A DNA stretch of 64,000 nucleotides from Zymoseptoria tritici IPO323 (lineage: Eukaryota; Ascomycota; Dothideomycetes; Mycosphaerellales; Mycosphaerellaceae): contig NC_018205.1 in the NCBI RefSeq assembly GCF_000219625.1, forward strand, positions 186,001-250,000. The letters run 5' to 3'. This document shows, in pieces, positions 32,691 through 45,800 of the stretch. Made by a program: the position numbers and the translations under genes. Each line of letters begins with the position of its first letter. Positions within the stretch are counted from its first letter, which is position 1. Under the pieces are notes generated by a model that did no database searches, had not been told where the DNA came from, and saw nothing but the letters and a program-made list of their open reading frames with translations.

Positions 32691-33549
32691 CTTCTTTAAC
32701 TTTACTAATACTATCTACTACTAGCGCTAGCGCTATAGTACTATCTAATAATAAGTCCGATAAGGATAAGGAGAAGAAGAAGGACGAGAAGAATAACCGG
32801 TATAGACTATAAAGTAGGATAGAGTCCTCCTTATAAGGTATAATTAGTAACCCCTTTACTATACCTAGTCCTACTTACTACTAGTACTATAAGCGTAGTA
32901 TATAGGATAGGGAAGAAGAGCGTAGTATAAGGTAGTAATATACTAGTATAGCTATAGAGAATATAAGGGATATACTATATAGGTTCGGCCTATCGTTAAG
33001 GCTACTAATATACTTATCGACGTACTAATCGCTAGATAATACTAAGCGTATACTCGTAGAGCGTAAGCGCGAGCGTATTCGTAGTTAGAGTAAGTTACTC
33101 CGATAGTATCTAGCGCTACTCTAATACTAATATTCTTTCTCTTATAGCTCCTTCTATTACCTATTTAGTAGCTCCTTTACTTAGTAACCCTTTTAGTAAC
33201 CCTTTCTCCCTAATAGGTAATATCCCTAAGGTTCTAACTACCCTACGTACGGATACTTATCTACTATCTACTCCTACTCGGTCCGTACCTCCTTAATCTA
33301 TATCTCCTCTATCGATATCTATATCGCTAGCTACCTCCCCTTCTACTATAGCTACTCCTAATATACCTAATATTAGTAGCCTTAATCTTACTAGTATAGG
33401 CTTTAATCGCCTACGCTATACTTTCGTAAGTATACCTTACGCTCCGCCTTAGCTCGCTCCTAGCCGACCTCCGTAACTATATATAACCTTTCGGTACCTA
33501 GAGAGGATAGTTATCTTCGTAGGAATCGATTCTAGGAATACTATATACG
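32690..33549 (+). pseudogene. Outer-layer knuckle-protein region, piece 1 (N-terminus)
   Basis: A basic, Gag-like N-terminus is readable (NNKSDKDKEKKKDEKNNR, then NTKRILVERKRERIRS) followed, after a frame change near 33.1 kb, by a Ser/Thr/Pro-rich stretch (NPFSNPFSLIGNIPKVLTTL; TSPSTIATPNIP). The frame runs straight into the Ty3-A insertion and resumes in phase after it, through the atcta target site (IYDLIRGYYDP). No family is recognised beyond Gag-like composition. Stops are TAA/TAG. Confidence 0.45.
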
Positions 33550-33554
33550 ATCTA
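33550..33554. repeat. Ty3-A target-site duplication, left
   Basis: The 5-bp atcta abuts the left LTR and is repeated at 40578-40582. Confidence 0.85.
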
Positions 33555-33810
33555 TATAAAAGGTATAGTTAAGAATAGAGTAGTAGTATAAATTACTTTA
33601 GAACAGACTCGATTTAATACTCTCTTAGAAGGAGGGGATTCTATATATCCTTATACCTCGAGTTCCTCCTTTGCCTCTTTATAGGCCGTATAGATTATAT
33701 AGGCGCAATCTAGCTTAAATAAGCTTAAAAGGCCTTAGTAGGGGTATATATACTACTAAGGTAGGGGATTAGATACCGATTATCGGTATTCGGCGGAGGT
33801 AGATATAATA
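33555..33810 (-). repeat. Ty3-A 3' LTR
   Basis: 256 bp, identical in length to the other LTR and differing from it at scattered positions, many of them RIP-type transitions (for example terminal ata versus aca). Confidence 0.92.
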
Positions 33811-33979
33811 TAGCCCCTCTCCTTACGTAGAGCGTCGCGCTCTAAACGGTCCTACCTCGAGTAAATTCTTTTTAGTATTTACTAAGTTTAATAGCCTAGA
33901 GCCTTAATTAGGGTCTAGCGCGGCTTTAAAACCTAGGCTCGGATCCCTCGAATTCTTCTCTTCTTTAACAACCTTATAT

Positions 33980-35044
33980 AGACTTAGTAAGTGTGCCTTA
34001 ACCCTATCCGATAGCTAAACAGGTCTAAAAGTGCCCCCCTAAGGGGCATTTATAGCCTATATAGTACTAACGTAGCGTTTAGTTCCCTTCTAGCCCTATT
34101 TTCTACCGGACGACCGCGAATTCTATCGAACGACTACTATTTTTACTAAGCGACCCTATCCGAGACCGAACGAGCCTATTATAGGGTAGCCTACCTCTAT
34201 CGCGACCTAACGTAAGTAATTCGCTACTAATAGTATCTTTAAGGGCAATCCGTACGTTAACTACCTTAATAAGCCCTTAAATAAGGCCGATTTAGCCTAG
34301 TTCTACCTCTTTACGCGCGAATCGCTAGATAAGTAGGTAGAAGATAATAAGGACGAATATTACTTAAAGTGCTATAATTACTCTAACCGTAATTATTTCT
34401 AGGTATATATATAGGGACGAAAAAGGGGGCGTTCGGGGGCTAATAAGGCTAAAAGATACTAGAATTAGTTAAAGGTAATATTACGAAGGCTAATACGCTC
34501 CGTAAGGCCGCTATTACCGCCGATAGTACCGAAGTAATAGCTATAGCGGCTTATTCGGCCTATAAGGCGATCTACGTACGTATCTAGGGGTATATATAGT
34601 TAGTTCGCGCCTATTTAGCTCTATTAACCCCCTTTTAGGCGCTTTAACTCCTTTACTAGTACTAATAGCCTCTATCTATACCGAGGTAAGGCCGAATTCG
34701 ACTAGAAGGGACCGCTTATACTCGGAAAGTATAAGAAGATACTAGCTAAGAAGGCTATAAAGCGAAAGAGGGAACTTATAAGTATTTAGGTCTATTATCG
34801 CCTAAAAGTGCCCTACTAACCCTAATAGGGTAAAGACGTACCTAGCACCCCCTATAAGCGACTTATTCTCGCCTAAGAGACTACTAAAGACTACCTAAGG
34901 TATCGTATTCGGGCCCTTTCGGCCGCTCTTAATACTATCTATATCCGTACGAGCGCTAAGAAGAGCTTAAAGGCCTCTATTATAGAGGGAGTACTCTGTC
35001 CGACCGAGTACGACCTCTCTAGGGACCTTAAGCCGGATAAATAA
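33980..35044 (+). pseudogene. Coding-like region antisense to Ty3-A
   Basis: On the plus strand, opposite to gag-pol, one phase reads SIFKGNPYVNYLNKPLNKAD and YLKCYNYSNRN (from ~34232), and again from 34685 to a TAA at 35042 as LGKYKKILAKKAIKRKRELI, LRYRIRALSAALNTIY and SAKKSLKASIIEGVLCPTEY. Between them another phase (NTLRKAAITADSTEVIAIAA) looks coding, so an intron or indel is likely. Only TAA/TAG interrupt. The Lys-rich, natural composition favours the plus strand over the minus strand. It could be an accessory antisense gene, a captured gene, or the relic of an older insertion. Not recognised. Confidence 0.4.
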
Positions 35045-35329
35045 GTATATAAGCGCCTTTTTATGTTTCTTTTATCTCTTTTAGCCTCTTTTAGGCCTAT
35101 TTTAGGACTAATAGGCGCGGTAACGCCTAGGTTGTTTCTCTTTACTACGATTTAGCGACTTACGGATCGGATAGAATTAAAATAACTTTACTATACTCGA
35201 TTGTCCCTCGTTATATAATAATATCGTCCTTAGGGGCCCGTTTAGCCCCTAATTTCCCCCCCTAGGATTTCGCTAGGTTCGTAAAATTCTCTAAGGTAGA
35301 GAAAATCTTTAGGTAACTAGGAACCGGAC

Positions 35330-38300
35330 TAAGGAGTCTATAGAGTATTAACTAGTGCCTTTTAGGCCCTAATAGTAACTAATAACGCGTTCGTATATCT
35401 ATAGTACTTAACTACGTACTAGTCTACCGCCTTTAGTACCTCCTATACTTCTATTAAATGCTCTTATCGCTATAGGGCTAATATAAGTCGTAGGTTCCTA
35501 AGTATTCTTAGACGCGGGCTAACCCTTCTACGCGATCCTATATATCTATCTACCGTATTGTTTTTTACGCTTTAGGATCTTATCTACGACGTAAACGTTA
35601 GGATCCTCTAATCGGATCTCCTTTAGGCTACTCTAGGCCCGTTCGGTAATTTTAGTAGGCTTTTCCTTCTCTAGTAGGGAGATATAGAACGTAGGATAGA
35701 TATTTATCGTTTCCGGTAGTTCTAGCGTATACGCGACGTCGTTTACGACTCGCTTAATCCTATATAGTCCGATATACTTATAATCGAGCTTTTCCGACGG
35801 CCGGATAGACTTAAAATATCGAGTAGAAAGGTATATACGGTCGCTAACCTTATATGTTTTCGTAGTTTTACGAGCATTATAGTATTATACGTATCTCTTC
35901 TATAACGTAGCTAGCCTTTTATATAGCGTTTTCTATAGACCGATTACTCTATACGCTATTTCTACCGTACTAGGGGCTTTGCCCTCTAATTAGAGTAGGT
36001 CGGGCTATCTAGCGGTAATTAGATCGCGGACGTTATATACTTAGAATAGTGTTACCCCTATTATTATATAAACGCTATTGTTGTACGAGAATTCGGCTAC
36101 TAATAGTATCTATGCCTAGTCGTCCTATTCGTAGTTATAGTATACTCGTAGGTATTACTCTAGCGTTTAGTTCTAACGCTCCGTCTAACTATCTGTTTAG
36201 GGGTAATATATAGTACTTAGGCCCCTCTAGACCCTAAGGTAGTAGTAAAGCGTGCTCTAGAACTTAGATATAAGGATTAGTCCTCTATCTAATATAATTA
36301 ACTTAGGAGTTCCGTAAAGGCGGAAGATTTCTCTTAGAAAGACCTCCGTAAGGGTTTCGGAATTAATATCTTTCCGTATAGGAATATAGTAGGCTATTTT
36401 AGACTATCTATCTATAACAACGAGGATTAAGTTATATATATACCCTATAAACTTACTTAGGGGCAGATCGGTAATAAAATCTAACGTTAGGTCCTCCTAG
36501 GGCCCGTTTAGTAGAGTTTCTATATAGAGTTCTCTATATAGGCTATGTCGCTATAGCTTTGCCCTATTATATACCTAGTAGCTATTTATATAGTCCTTAA
36601 TATATTTTCTTATATCTAGCTAGTAGGACGACTATTATAATAGCTTTAGGGTCCGTTTAAAACTAAAGTAGCTAGTTAGGGGGTCGTTATAATACTAGCG
36701 GAGCGCTACTAGGCGGACTAGGCCTATAGGTATATATAGTTTCCGCTCGTAGAAGAGGAATTTGCCCTATATAGCCTACCTTTAGGTCTATTCCGGCGGC
36801 TCCGGGTTATTTATAGCTAGTTCGACTATTAATGCTATAGGGTTATGTTTTAGGCCCCTATATATTATATTAATTAGCGTAGAGTCTAATAATTCTTCTA
36901 TTATAGTACTCGCTAATATATACGTTTTACTATAGTAGGTCCTAGTAAACTATAGATAGTAGGTTATAACTACTATTATAGACCGAACGGGGCTAGATTT
37001 AGCTACTATTCCCTTAGATAGACCTAGTTAGTACCGAAGGGTATCTAATGCGGGAGTACTGTCGCTTTCGTTAATCTACCGTCCCGAGTAGTCCCTATCT
37101 TCTAAGTCTAGGCGCCTACTTACTCCGTCCGCGGTAGTATTAAGCGACCCTAGGTTATACGTTATACGGAAGTCGACGTTTAATAGTTGCTCTACCTATC
37201 TTACCTATCTTTAGCTTAGTTGCTTAGTCGTTATAAACTATTTTAGGTTATAGTAGTCGGTTAAGACCTTAATTTAGTACGAAGCGCCCTTAACGTAGTA
37301 TCTCTAGTACTTAAAGGCCTTAACTATAGCGAGAAGCTCTTAATTATATATATTATAGTTCCTCTCGGCCGCGTTTATCTTACTAGAGAAGAAGGCTACT
37401 AGGTACTAGTACATTTTACCTTCCGTTTCGTATAGTTAGGATAGTACTACCCTAACGGCGAACCCGGAGGTATCTATTATAACGCGGATAGGTAGTTTTA
37501 GGTCGAAATGCCGTAGGATAGGCGCTTTAATAAACCTAGTCTTTAACTACTAGAATACTTATACCGCGTTAGGTAGGAGTTCGAGGCGGACTAATTCCTC
37601 CTTTCTCTATCGGTATCTACCTTTAGTACTATTCGGGCCTCTTTTTATTAAGCGGTTTAGTAGGCTAGCTATACGGGAGAATCCCTTAATAAACTAGTAG
37701 TAGTAGTTCGTAAATCCGATAAAGATACGAATATCCCTAACTAAGGCCGGAAGGGGCTAGTTAGCAATAGCTTAGATCCTTTCTACCTCTATTTTAACTC
37801 TATTTAGGGTTACTACGAACCTAAGGTAGCCGACTTACCGCTTAAAGAACTTATATTTTAATAGTTTAGCGAAGAGTCGGTATCTTCTAAGTCTCTTAAG
37901 GACTATCCTAACGTATTCCCTATAGCTTTCGGCGTCTTATAAGTATATTAAGATATCGTCGAGGTATACTATAATATAGTAGTTTAGTAGGCCCCGGAGG
38001 GCGTAATTTATATAGCCCTAGAATACTACTAGAGCGTTAGTTAGCCTAAATAGGACTATAGTATACTCGAAGTAGCTATACCTCGTCCGAAAGGTAGTTT
38101 TCTACTAGTCGCTCTCCTTAATTCGGATATAATAGTACGTATCTCGTATATCTAGCTTTATAAAGAACTTTACTAACGCTAACTAGTCTAGTAATTCCTA
38201 GACGAGGGGTAGGGCGTATCTATTCTTAATAGTAACGGTATTAAGGGCCCTATAGTCGACGTAGAGGCGTAGACCCCTATCCTTTTTCTTTATAAAGAGG

Positions 38301-40200
38301 ATGCCTACTACCGCTAGGGAGGTCGAGGGGCGAATCTACCCCTTCTCTAGGCTATTAGCGAGGTAGTTACGTAGAGTCTCTAGTTCTATTATAGAAAGGT
38401 TATATAATAGGCCGTATAGGGCCTTCTTACCTTCTTCGAGGTTAATACTAAGCTTATTTAGCCCTGTCTCGGGGAGAAGGGACTCGTTCCCTTTTACGAA
38501 AACGTCCGTAAAATCCGAGAATTCGCTTAGGAGTTCCGGTTCTTTTAGCGCGTTATCTATATATTAAGCGGTAAGAGCCTAAACGCGCTCCGAAGGGATA
38601 CTAGAGGCGTCCTTTTAGAACTCTTTAGGCGAGACGAGCCTAACTAGCTTCTATTATCTACCCTTTGTTCGTTTCTAGGTAATACTTTTACGGATAAAGT
38701 TTACTCTCGGGTTCTAATATTCTAGCTAAGGTATACCGAGGACTAGTTAGAACCTATAGATTCTTCCGACTATAAAGGTTTCTATATATCCTCTCGTATA
38801 TCCTTAAGTATCCGTTACTTTAAATAGGACGCGGCATTCTCCCTAAATAGCTAACCTCTAGCCGTTTAATACTACGTATTAGGCTATTTGCCCTAACTTA
38901 GGGCTTAGGCCTAGCTCTTTAGCTACTATATTATCTATAAAGTTACTTTACGCCCTATAATTAAGTAGTGCTTAGAGAGTCTTAGTCCTATCGGGACCCT
39001 ATATTTCTACTTTAAGGCGTATAAGCCCTTCCCCTATAGTTCGGGTAATTCCCTCTAGCTCGGTAGCCTTTCTCTAGGCCTCTAAGTACTAGACTTAACC
39101 CGTAGTAATTAGAGGAGATCTACTACGGGCTCTCCCTTTTCCCGACTAGTCCTTATTAGGGCATTCTTAGCGCTAGTAGCTCTCTTTACTATATATCTAG
39201 TAGGCGGTAGACGATTTCTTATTAGTAGCCGCCTTTAGGGGGGATTTAGGCCTTCTCGGCCTACTCGCGGGCTTATTATTTTTGTTTAGGTGCCTACTAT
39301 TAGTTTCGTCGACGGAAGTCTTTACTAAACGCTTTTTATTAAATTCCTATATCTGTCGGTACGATATATTAGCTCGTTCCTTAGTATCTACGAGGGTTAT
39401 AAGGGTAACTTAGCCCTATTCGAGCCTATTTCTAACTACCGGGATAAGAGCTCCCTTAAATTCGTAGATTATCCTAAGGATGTCGGTATAACCGATCTTA
39501 TCCTACTATTCCTTTAGGTAGTTTATTAGCTCGGTTAGGGTCCTATTACCCTATTTAGCCTCTTTAATATTGTCTATAGCTCTTTAGGTACGTTCGTCCT
39601 TTATACCTATAGAATCTAGTATTATAAGCTATATATCGTTCTATATTAGCCGGACAAGTACCTTATCGAGTAGATAACGCTTCTAGTACTACTTTTAGGG
39701 TCTTACTATCTATTCTTTAGCGAATTCTATCTTTTCCTCGTTAGTAGCTATACTAGCCTAGTTAATTACTCGGTTAATATCTTCCTACTACTATTCCTAG
39801 TCGGCGTAGTTCTTTCCCTTAAAGATATAGGGATTCCGGGCCTTTAAGAGAGCGTTCTTAGGGATAGATAGCCGAATCGAGACATCGGGTAGGATAGTAG
39901 GGATAGACCCGTCCTATACCTAGGCGATATAGTCCCTTATAGCCCTATTACGTACCTAGAGGAGGCTAAGCTAGAGGAGGCGCTCTTATCTAGTAGTAGC
40001 GGCCTCTTCCTTACGGATTTGTTTATTAATATTATCTTCTTCTCCCTCGGGTAGAATGTCTTCTTCCTATAGAGGGTTCTCTAGTTCTTCCTCGCCTACG
40101 TTAGCGGCATCCTAGTGCCTAATAGGTTCTTCCGGGTCTTTAGGCCCGCCTTCGGTGTCTTCGTCGTCGCTAACGGTAGTCTAAGTAGAGGTTTCTATAG
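35330..40200 (-). pseudogene. Ty3-A gag-pol, RIP-inactivated
   Basis: Reading right to left: an acidic N-terminus, then a Gag core (NPYIFKGKNYADxE, ASIATNEEKIEFAKE, LTELINYLKE) at ~40.0-39.4 kb; protease region ~38.9 kb; RT with YLDDILIY at 37966-37943; RNase H ~37.4-37.0 kb; integrase with a zinc finger at ~36.6 kb (RKYIKDYINS ... NRAK) and core to ~35.9 kb (NNSVYIIIG). A C-terminal chromodomain lies at ~35.45-35.60 kb (YRIA*KG*PASKNT*EP, stops at three conserved Trp sites). The chromodomain places it among chromoviruses, which target heterochromatin. All stops are TAA/TAG. Confidence 0.85.
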
Positions 40201-40321
40201 TATCCGGGTCGTTAGCGGGTTCGTTTATATAGCGACGGGTACTTTTGCTCCCGGATAGGCCGGAACGAGACGAAGTTATCTTAGAAGTAATTCGTCGTAC
40301 TATAGGGTAGATCGAATTATA

Positions 40322-40577
40322 TATAAAAGGTATAGTTAAGAATAGAGTAGTAGTATAAATTACTTTAGAATAGACTCGATTCGATACTCTCTCGGAAGAA
40401 GGGGATTCTATATATCCTTATACCTCGAGTTCCTCCTTCGCCTCTTTATAGGCTATATAGATTATATAGGCGCAATCTAGCTTAAATAAGCTTAAAAGGC
40501 CTTAGTAGGGGTGTATATACTACTAAGGTAGGGGATTAGATACCGATTATCGGTATTCGGCGGAGGTAGATATAACA
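40322..40577 (-). repeat. Ty3-A 5' LTR
   Basis: 256 bp. It retains the canonical terminal dinucleotide (..taaca on the plus strand, i.e. TG at the 5' end of the element), which is mutated in the other LTR. The TSD atcta follows at 40578-40582. Confidence 0.92.
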
Positions 40578-40582
40578 ATCTA

Positions 40583-42643
40583 ATTCGAGGATACTACGAC
40601 CCTATAACAACTAGTTAGAACCCTCGTATCCCTAATATACCTAGTAAACCGACTTCTTTAGGGCCTATTCGGACTAATAGTAAGTATAGTAGTAGTAGCT
40701 CTAAGATATTAGTGCTTAGAGTTCGGTTATTCGACGCTATTAAGGGCGCGGTACTTAGTAGTAGTAGTAGTAGCTTCCTTCCGGATGCTTTACTTTCTCT
40801 AGGCTTACTAGTAGGCTTACCTAGGATAGTTAGGAGGGGATATAGTCGTACTACTAGTAGCTCGTAGATATAGTAACTTAGTAGTAACTACGGTAATATG
40901 TCCTAAAGCGGTTCTAGTAGTATAATGCCCCGAAGCGGTTCTAGTAGTATAATATACTATAACTCGGATAATTTAATAACCCTCTCTATTATATCTATAG
41001 ACATTGACTCGGTTCTAACTAATAATATTAACTACCGCCTTAACGATATACTAGAGGGCCTCTAGTATATTCCGGAAGTCTAGGCTAAGGATAGTACGAT
41101 CTATATAGAGTGCCTAAAGCTTATCTACGATAGGAATGCGCTACTATACCCTAAGAAGTTCGCCTATAGTAATACGTTCGGTAGTAATAGTAGTACCCTA
41201 AAGTAGAAGGGCTATAATAACTATAGCTAGAAAACCGGATACTATAAGTAATGTACCTTAGTTACTAAGACGTAGGGCTTAGGTAGGTTCTAGAATAGTA
41301 GTACTACCGTCTTTAACTATATATATATAATATACTCGAAGTCCTCCGCCTATATACTCTCTATACCTATAAGAAGAGGGTAAAGGCGAGGACTAACGGT
41401 ACGAGTAAGGAGAAGATCGCTAAGCTAGACGAGGAGCGGGAGAAGCTCCTAATTACTTAGAAGGAGTACGTATATAAGATATATAAGACTATTAGCTAGT
41501 AGTCTTCCTCTAAGAAGACTAAGAGTACTACTAACTATAAGATATAGGAGGATTAACTATAATAGGTCCGCAATAATAATAGCTAGATAGAGCATAAAAT
41601 ACTAATCTAGCTTAGCTAGTAGTCGTTCTTCGCTAATAGTACCGCTAACGCTATACTATACGAGCTACCGCTAACTAACGTCGTTATAGACCGCGCTATA
41701 GAGATTAGTATATATAATTTCCTACTTCGTAATAATATATAGAAAGTGCGCCTTTAGTACTATAGGCGCTAGGCTCCGGGTCGCTATAGTAGAAGTAACG
41801 GTAGAGGTAGTAGAGGCGGTAGAGGCGGTAGAGGTAGTAGAAACGCTAGTAGTAGCTCTAGTAAGAAGGACTTTAGTAAGAAGGACTCTAATAAGAAGAA
41901 TACGAGTAAGAAGGATATAAGTAAGAAGGATAATAGTAAGAAGGAGTAGCTATCGGCTAGTAAGAAGTAGTAGCTATCCGAGTTATTCGGTAAGAAGGGT
42001 AGTAGTAGTAGTAGTAGGAAGAAGGACGATAGCGGCGGTAGTAGCGGGAAGAAGGGTAATTAATAGTATCCTTAGTAGTAGAACGAGCGCGGATTATTAG
42101 TTTTAGCGAGATAGTTATACTAGTTTAGCCCTAATAGATACTATATTAGCCCTAATAGCTAGAATTAGCTTTTAATAGATAGGGCTAGCGTTATTTAGAT
42201 TAAGACTATATTACTAACGAGTACTACTAAAAGCGTTAATTTAGACCGAGAACGAGTATAGCAATAGCTCTAATAGAGATTAATTTAAACGAAATACGTA
42301 AATATAGGTCCTATCGTCTAGTATAGCTTAGGATTAAGTAGTAGGACCTCCCTATCGTCCGTACTACCCTTACTAATATTATAAGAGGCTAGTAGATTAA
42401 CCTCTAGCCTATCTATATTATAGTATAGGGTAACTTTAGGTACTATAGCGACCCGTATATACTGCCGCTCGACGTATTTAGTATTAAACTTATCGATCTA
42501 AGCTCTAATTAAGTTACGCCTATTAGTATATAGATTACGGATACTCGTCTTATCGACGGTACTATAGGTAGTAAAGCCTACTTTTAGGGGAGCTATAAAC
42601 CCCCTAAGGAGCTTCTATACTAGACCCTATATATTATAGCTAG
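40583..42643 (+). pseudogene. Outer-layer knuckle-protein region, piece 2
   Basis: This continues piece 1 across the Ty3-A target site. It carries Ser-rich low complexity, then at 41210-41267 a zinc-knuckle-like motif (GYNNYS*KTGYYK*CT; Tyr at Cys/His sites and stops at Trp/Gln sites are RIP products, spacing close to but not exactly CX2CX4HX4C). A Lys/Ser-rich repeat zone follows (SKKDFSKKDSNKKNTSKKD, ~41.86-42.06 kb), then a globular stretch (SDPYILPLDVFSIKLIDLSS) that runs into the LINE. It resembles a Gag-pol-like or nucleic-acid-binding protein, but no protease or RT signature is found. Confidence 0.45.
42632..42643. repeat. LINE target-site duplication, left (3' side)
   Basis: The 12-bp tattatagctag directly precedes the TTTG tail and is repeated exactly at 48217-48228. 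Confidence 0.9.
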
Positions 42644-42712
42644 TTTGTTTGTTTGTTTGTTTGTTTGTTTGTTCCATTTACGTCCTGTAGGAGTCTATAA
42701 CTATGTAGGACG

Positions 42713-42820
42713 GCTGTCTCGCGACAGCAGTCTATCTATGTACAATCGTTGTTCTCTCGTATCTCTTAACCTTAGGGAAAGACCCGTGCCTAGGATAGTA
42801 GCCAGCTAGTATCGAAGGAC
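42713..42820 (-). other. Structured LINE 3' UTR (two hairpins)
   Basis: Hairpin 1 is gctgtc-tcgc-gacagc at 42713-42728, enclosed by a cgtcct/aggacg pairing (from 42681). Hairpin 2 is an imperfect gatagtagc/gctagtatc stem at 42794-42813. The second LINE copy at the window end has hairpins at the matching places with different stem sequences that still pair. Such 3' structures are often what the LINE reverse transcriptase recognises. Confidence 0.6.
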
Positions 42821-42894
42821 TTTAAAGAAAGACAAATAAGGAAAAGTAAAAGGAGTGTAGGCTAGACGGTCTCGTCTTCGCCTCTTGCTAGGTG

Positions 42895-45800
42895 CTAGGA
42901 CCTAGAAGTAATCTTTGTATCCGAGAGAAAGGTAGTAAGGTGTTTCCGGAGTTCCTTATCTTCTACTATTTCTAGTAGAGATTGTGCTTGTCGTAGCGGT
43001 AGTAGCCTAAATACATCGTAGATAGGGCAGCTATATACGAGGTGTTCTGCTGTTTCTCGTCGTCCGCAAGGGCAGTCTAGCGTCGTTACGTGTCTAAAGC
43101 GATAGAGATAGGACTTTAGGTATCCGTGTCCTAATAGGATAGTATAGAAGGCACTAGTTAAAGCGCGTCTTCCTCCTATTCTATGTTTTCCTAGCGAGCT
43201 CTATAGAAATCGACTAAGGTAGCTATTTGTATTCCTAGGTACCTTATTAATCTCCCGTTGTCTTACTATTTCGTATCGGGTTTTCCAGACGCTAAAGAGA
43301 TCGTCTTTTGCGTAGTTAGCCCTCTCGTGTTCTACGAAATGCTTGTATTGTCGGAGTCGATAACAGAGTAGTTGTATCTGTATTCTCTGTCGTTTTTGCG
43401 GAAGTATCTCTCTCGAGTCCTCGTGTCGGACTTCTCGCGTATCCGAAGGCGCGCTTTAGATAGCGAGTCTTATAGGGTAGTTTTCGGGTAGCTTTGCTGC
43501 GCGTAGAGAGTATAAAATTAACTATCTCTCTAGGCGTAGATCCGGGGGGAAGAGATTTGACTCTACTTCGGATAGGACGTTTAGGGCAGTACGGAAAACG
43601 CCTAGGATCTTTCTACAAGCTTTACTTTATAGAGATACTAAAGGTTTTATACTCTTTTTCGACCGCTACTAAACCGGGGCCCTATAGTCTGCTATTATAG
43701 TAACGCAGGCTAGGTAGATCTTTCTTAACGATATAGAAGATAGACCGCGTTCGGTATTTGCTAGTCTTTCTAATCGATAGAATGCCGCTTATGCTTATGC
43801 CGATCTTATTACAATATGCTCCTTAAAGGTAAGACCGGCGTCTAGCTAAATCCTAAGCTACCTTATCGCTTTCTTTGCCGGGCGAACAATATCGCCGTTT
43901 AGAAGAATTACCGGGCAATCGGACCCTTTCCCTTTTAAGAAGTATACTAGGTCTATCTTTGCTAGGTCGAAAGCAATCGAGTTCTTCTTTCCTAGGTCTA
44001 TTAGCCTTCTTGCCTTACGTTCTAGTACCTTAGAGTTCTTCTTAAGGGACGTAGACGAGGTAGATAGTCTAATGTCGTCGACGTAGGAACTAGGAGTAAC
44101 TCCTTATAGCGAGAAGAATATGTCGCGCGTATAGATAAGAAAGAGGATAGGAGACATCGGGCTGCCTTGCGGAACGCCGATCTCTACGTCCTGGAATTCC
44201 TATATCTATCCGTCGAATGCTATTCGTAAGCGTCTATTGCTTATAAACGACTAAACCTAATGTATAAGGCTGTGCGGAAGCCTTAACTAGATTATTATTC
44301 TTAACAGTCGGTTCTTTGCAACGTAGTCGTATGCTCCTCTTACGTCGAGGAAGATAACCGAAGTCTTCTTTTTCTTTCTTCGATTCTCCTCGATTTCGTT
44401 CGTTAAGAGAAGCACCGTATTAATAGCCGATTTCTTCTTTCGCCCTCCTAACTGCGAGTCGTGTAGAAGGGGCTTCGTCTCTGCGATAATCCCTAGGCGT
44501 TTTGCGAGTATTCTCTCGCTAATCTTGCCGAGGCAGTTTAGGAGAGAGATAACTCGGTAGGCCTTAGGGACCGAATAGTCTAGTTTTCCCGGCTTTGCTA
44601 GAACTACGCCTGTCGCAACTTTCCAGCATCGGGGGTAGTGTCCTTCGTCGAGTAGCCTACTGTATATACATAGAAAGGTAATAGGAATAGCGCCGTACGC
44701 TTTACTAATAATAGCTTGCGTAATACCGTCTAGGCCCGGCGTTTTTCCTTTTACTATCTTCGTGCTACAGGCGGCAGCGAGTTCCTCTTCGGTTAGCGTA
44801 GTCTAGCCCTAATCCCCGGCTATATACGCTTCCTAACGGCTAGGTAGAGGTTCCTCGGCAGGAGGGCGCGGAAATAAGGCTTCGGAGAAGGCCTTACATT
44901 TCCCCTCGAAAGAATCTTCGTTGTTTATCGTAGGTATCTATCTTCGGCTGCTATTCCTAGTATAGGACATAGCTTTAAAGATAGATTTCGAGTCTTCTTT
45001 TTCGAGGAAAGCGTTCTAGTAGTTCTTCTTAGCTGTTTTAATAGCTTAGAAGTACTCGTTTCTCGCTTTCGTATACGCCTCTTTCTCGTCTAGCGTCGGC
45101 GTACGTCCGTAGGTAAAGGTCTGTCTATATGTTCTAGACATTGTACAGCGTAGCGTGCGTAGCTCTCTATTCTACTAAGGTTTTGCGCAGGCGTGTACTA
45201 CTTTCTCTAGGATTGCTCCCCGCATCGATTCGGTAATACACGAGGTAAAGGAGTCTGCGATGTCGTCGAGGGAGTTCGTATAGTTAATAGACGTCGCCTT
45301 GCTTATTAGGAGATCTGTAAACAGTTCCTAATCCGCGGAAGCTATATCTAGAACTACTTTCTTCTGTTAGGCTCGATCTTGCGCGCTAATAAGGTCTATA
45401 GATATAGCCTTATAGTCTAAGCCTGTCGGAATCGTTCTCCAGTCGATTTCTTTCGTAGATAAGGATCCTCTTGTAAACGTAAGGTCTAGGACCGACTCTG
45501 CGTCTAGGTGCGGCCTATAGAAGGTCCCGACACCTATCGTATTACGTAGAGTAAAGCCCTAGTCTTCTATCTACTCTATAAATTCGCGGGCACTAGTAGT
45601 ATCCTTTCCCCTCGGATCCTAGGACGGGTGTCTAAGGTTAAAGTCTCCTACTAGTAGAGTGTTTGGAAGGAACGTGTTGCGTAGAGAGTAGAGGCTTCTC
45701 TCTATTATTCGTCGGTTTTGCGGGTTCTCGGTATCCTAAAGGTCCTTCTTGTTGTAGAGATTAACTATCTAGATCTTATTGCCCTTCTTGTCTGAAATAA

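Larger units (their letters stand above)
33555..40577 (-). mobile_element. Ty3-A: chromodomain Ty3/gypsy retrotransposon
   Basis: The element is 7,023 bp with two 256-bp direct LTRs and a 5-bp TSD. In element orientation (minus) the LTR begins TGTTATATCTACC in the 5' copy (TATTATA in the 3' copy, a RIP change). The order is Gag, protease, RT, RNase H, integrase with chromodomain. A purine tract (aaggagaggggcta) precedes the 3' LTR at 33811-33826. RIP damage is heavy. The ~1.2 kb between the end of pol and the 3' LTR carries a plus-strand coding-like region (listed separately). Confidence 0.9.

Noticed and set aside
43494..43700. 68-codon plus-strand frame
   Set aside because: Antisense shadow of the LINE RT region.
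42895..43800. RNase H domain in the LINE
   Set aside because: No WTDGS-type or DAxx motif found between RT and the C-terminal CxC knuckle.
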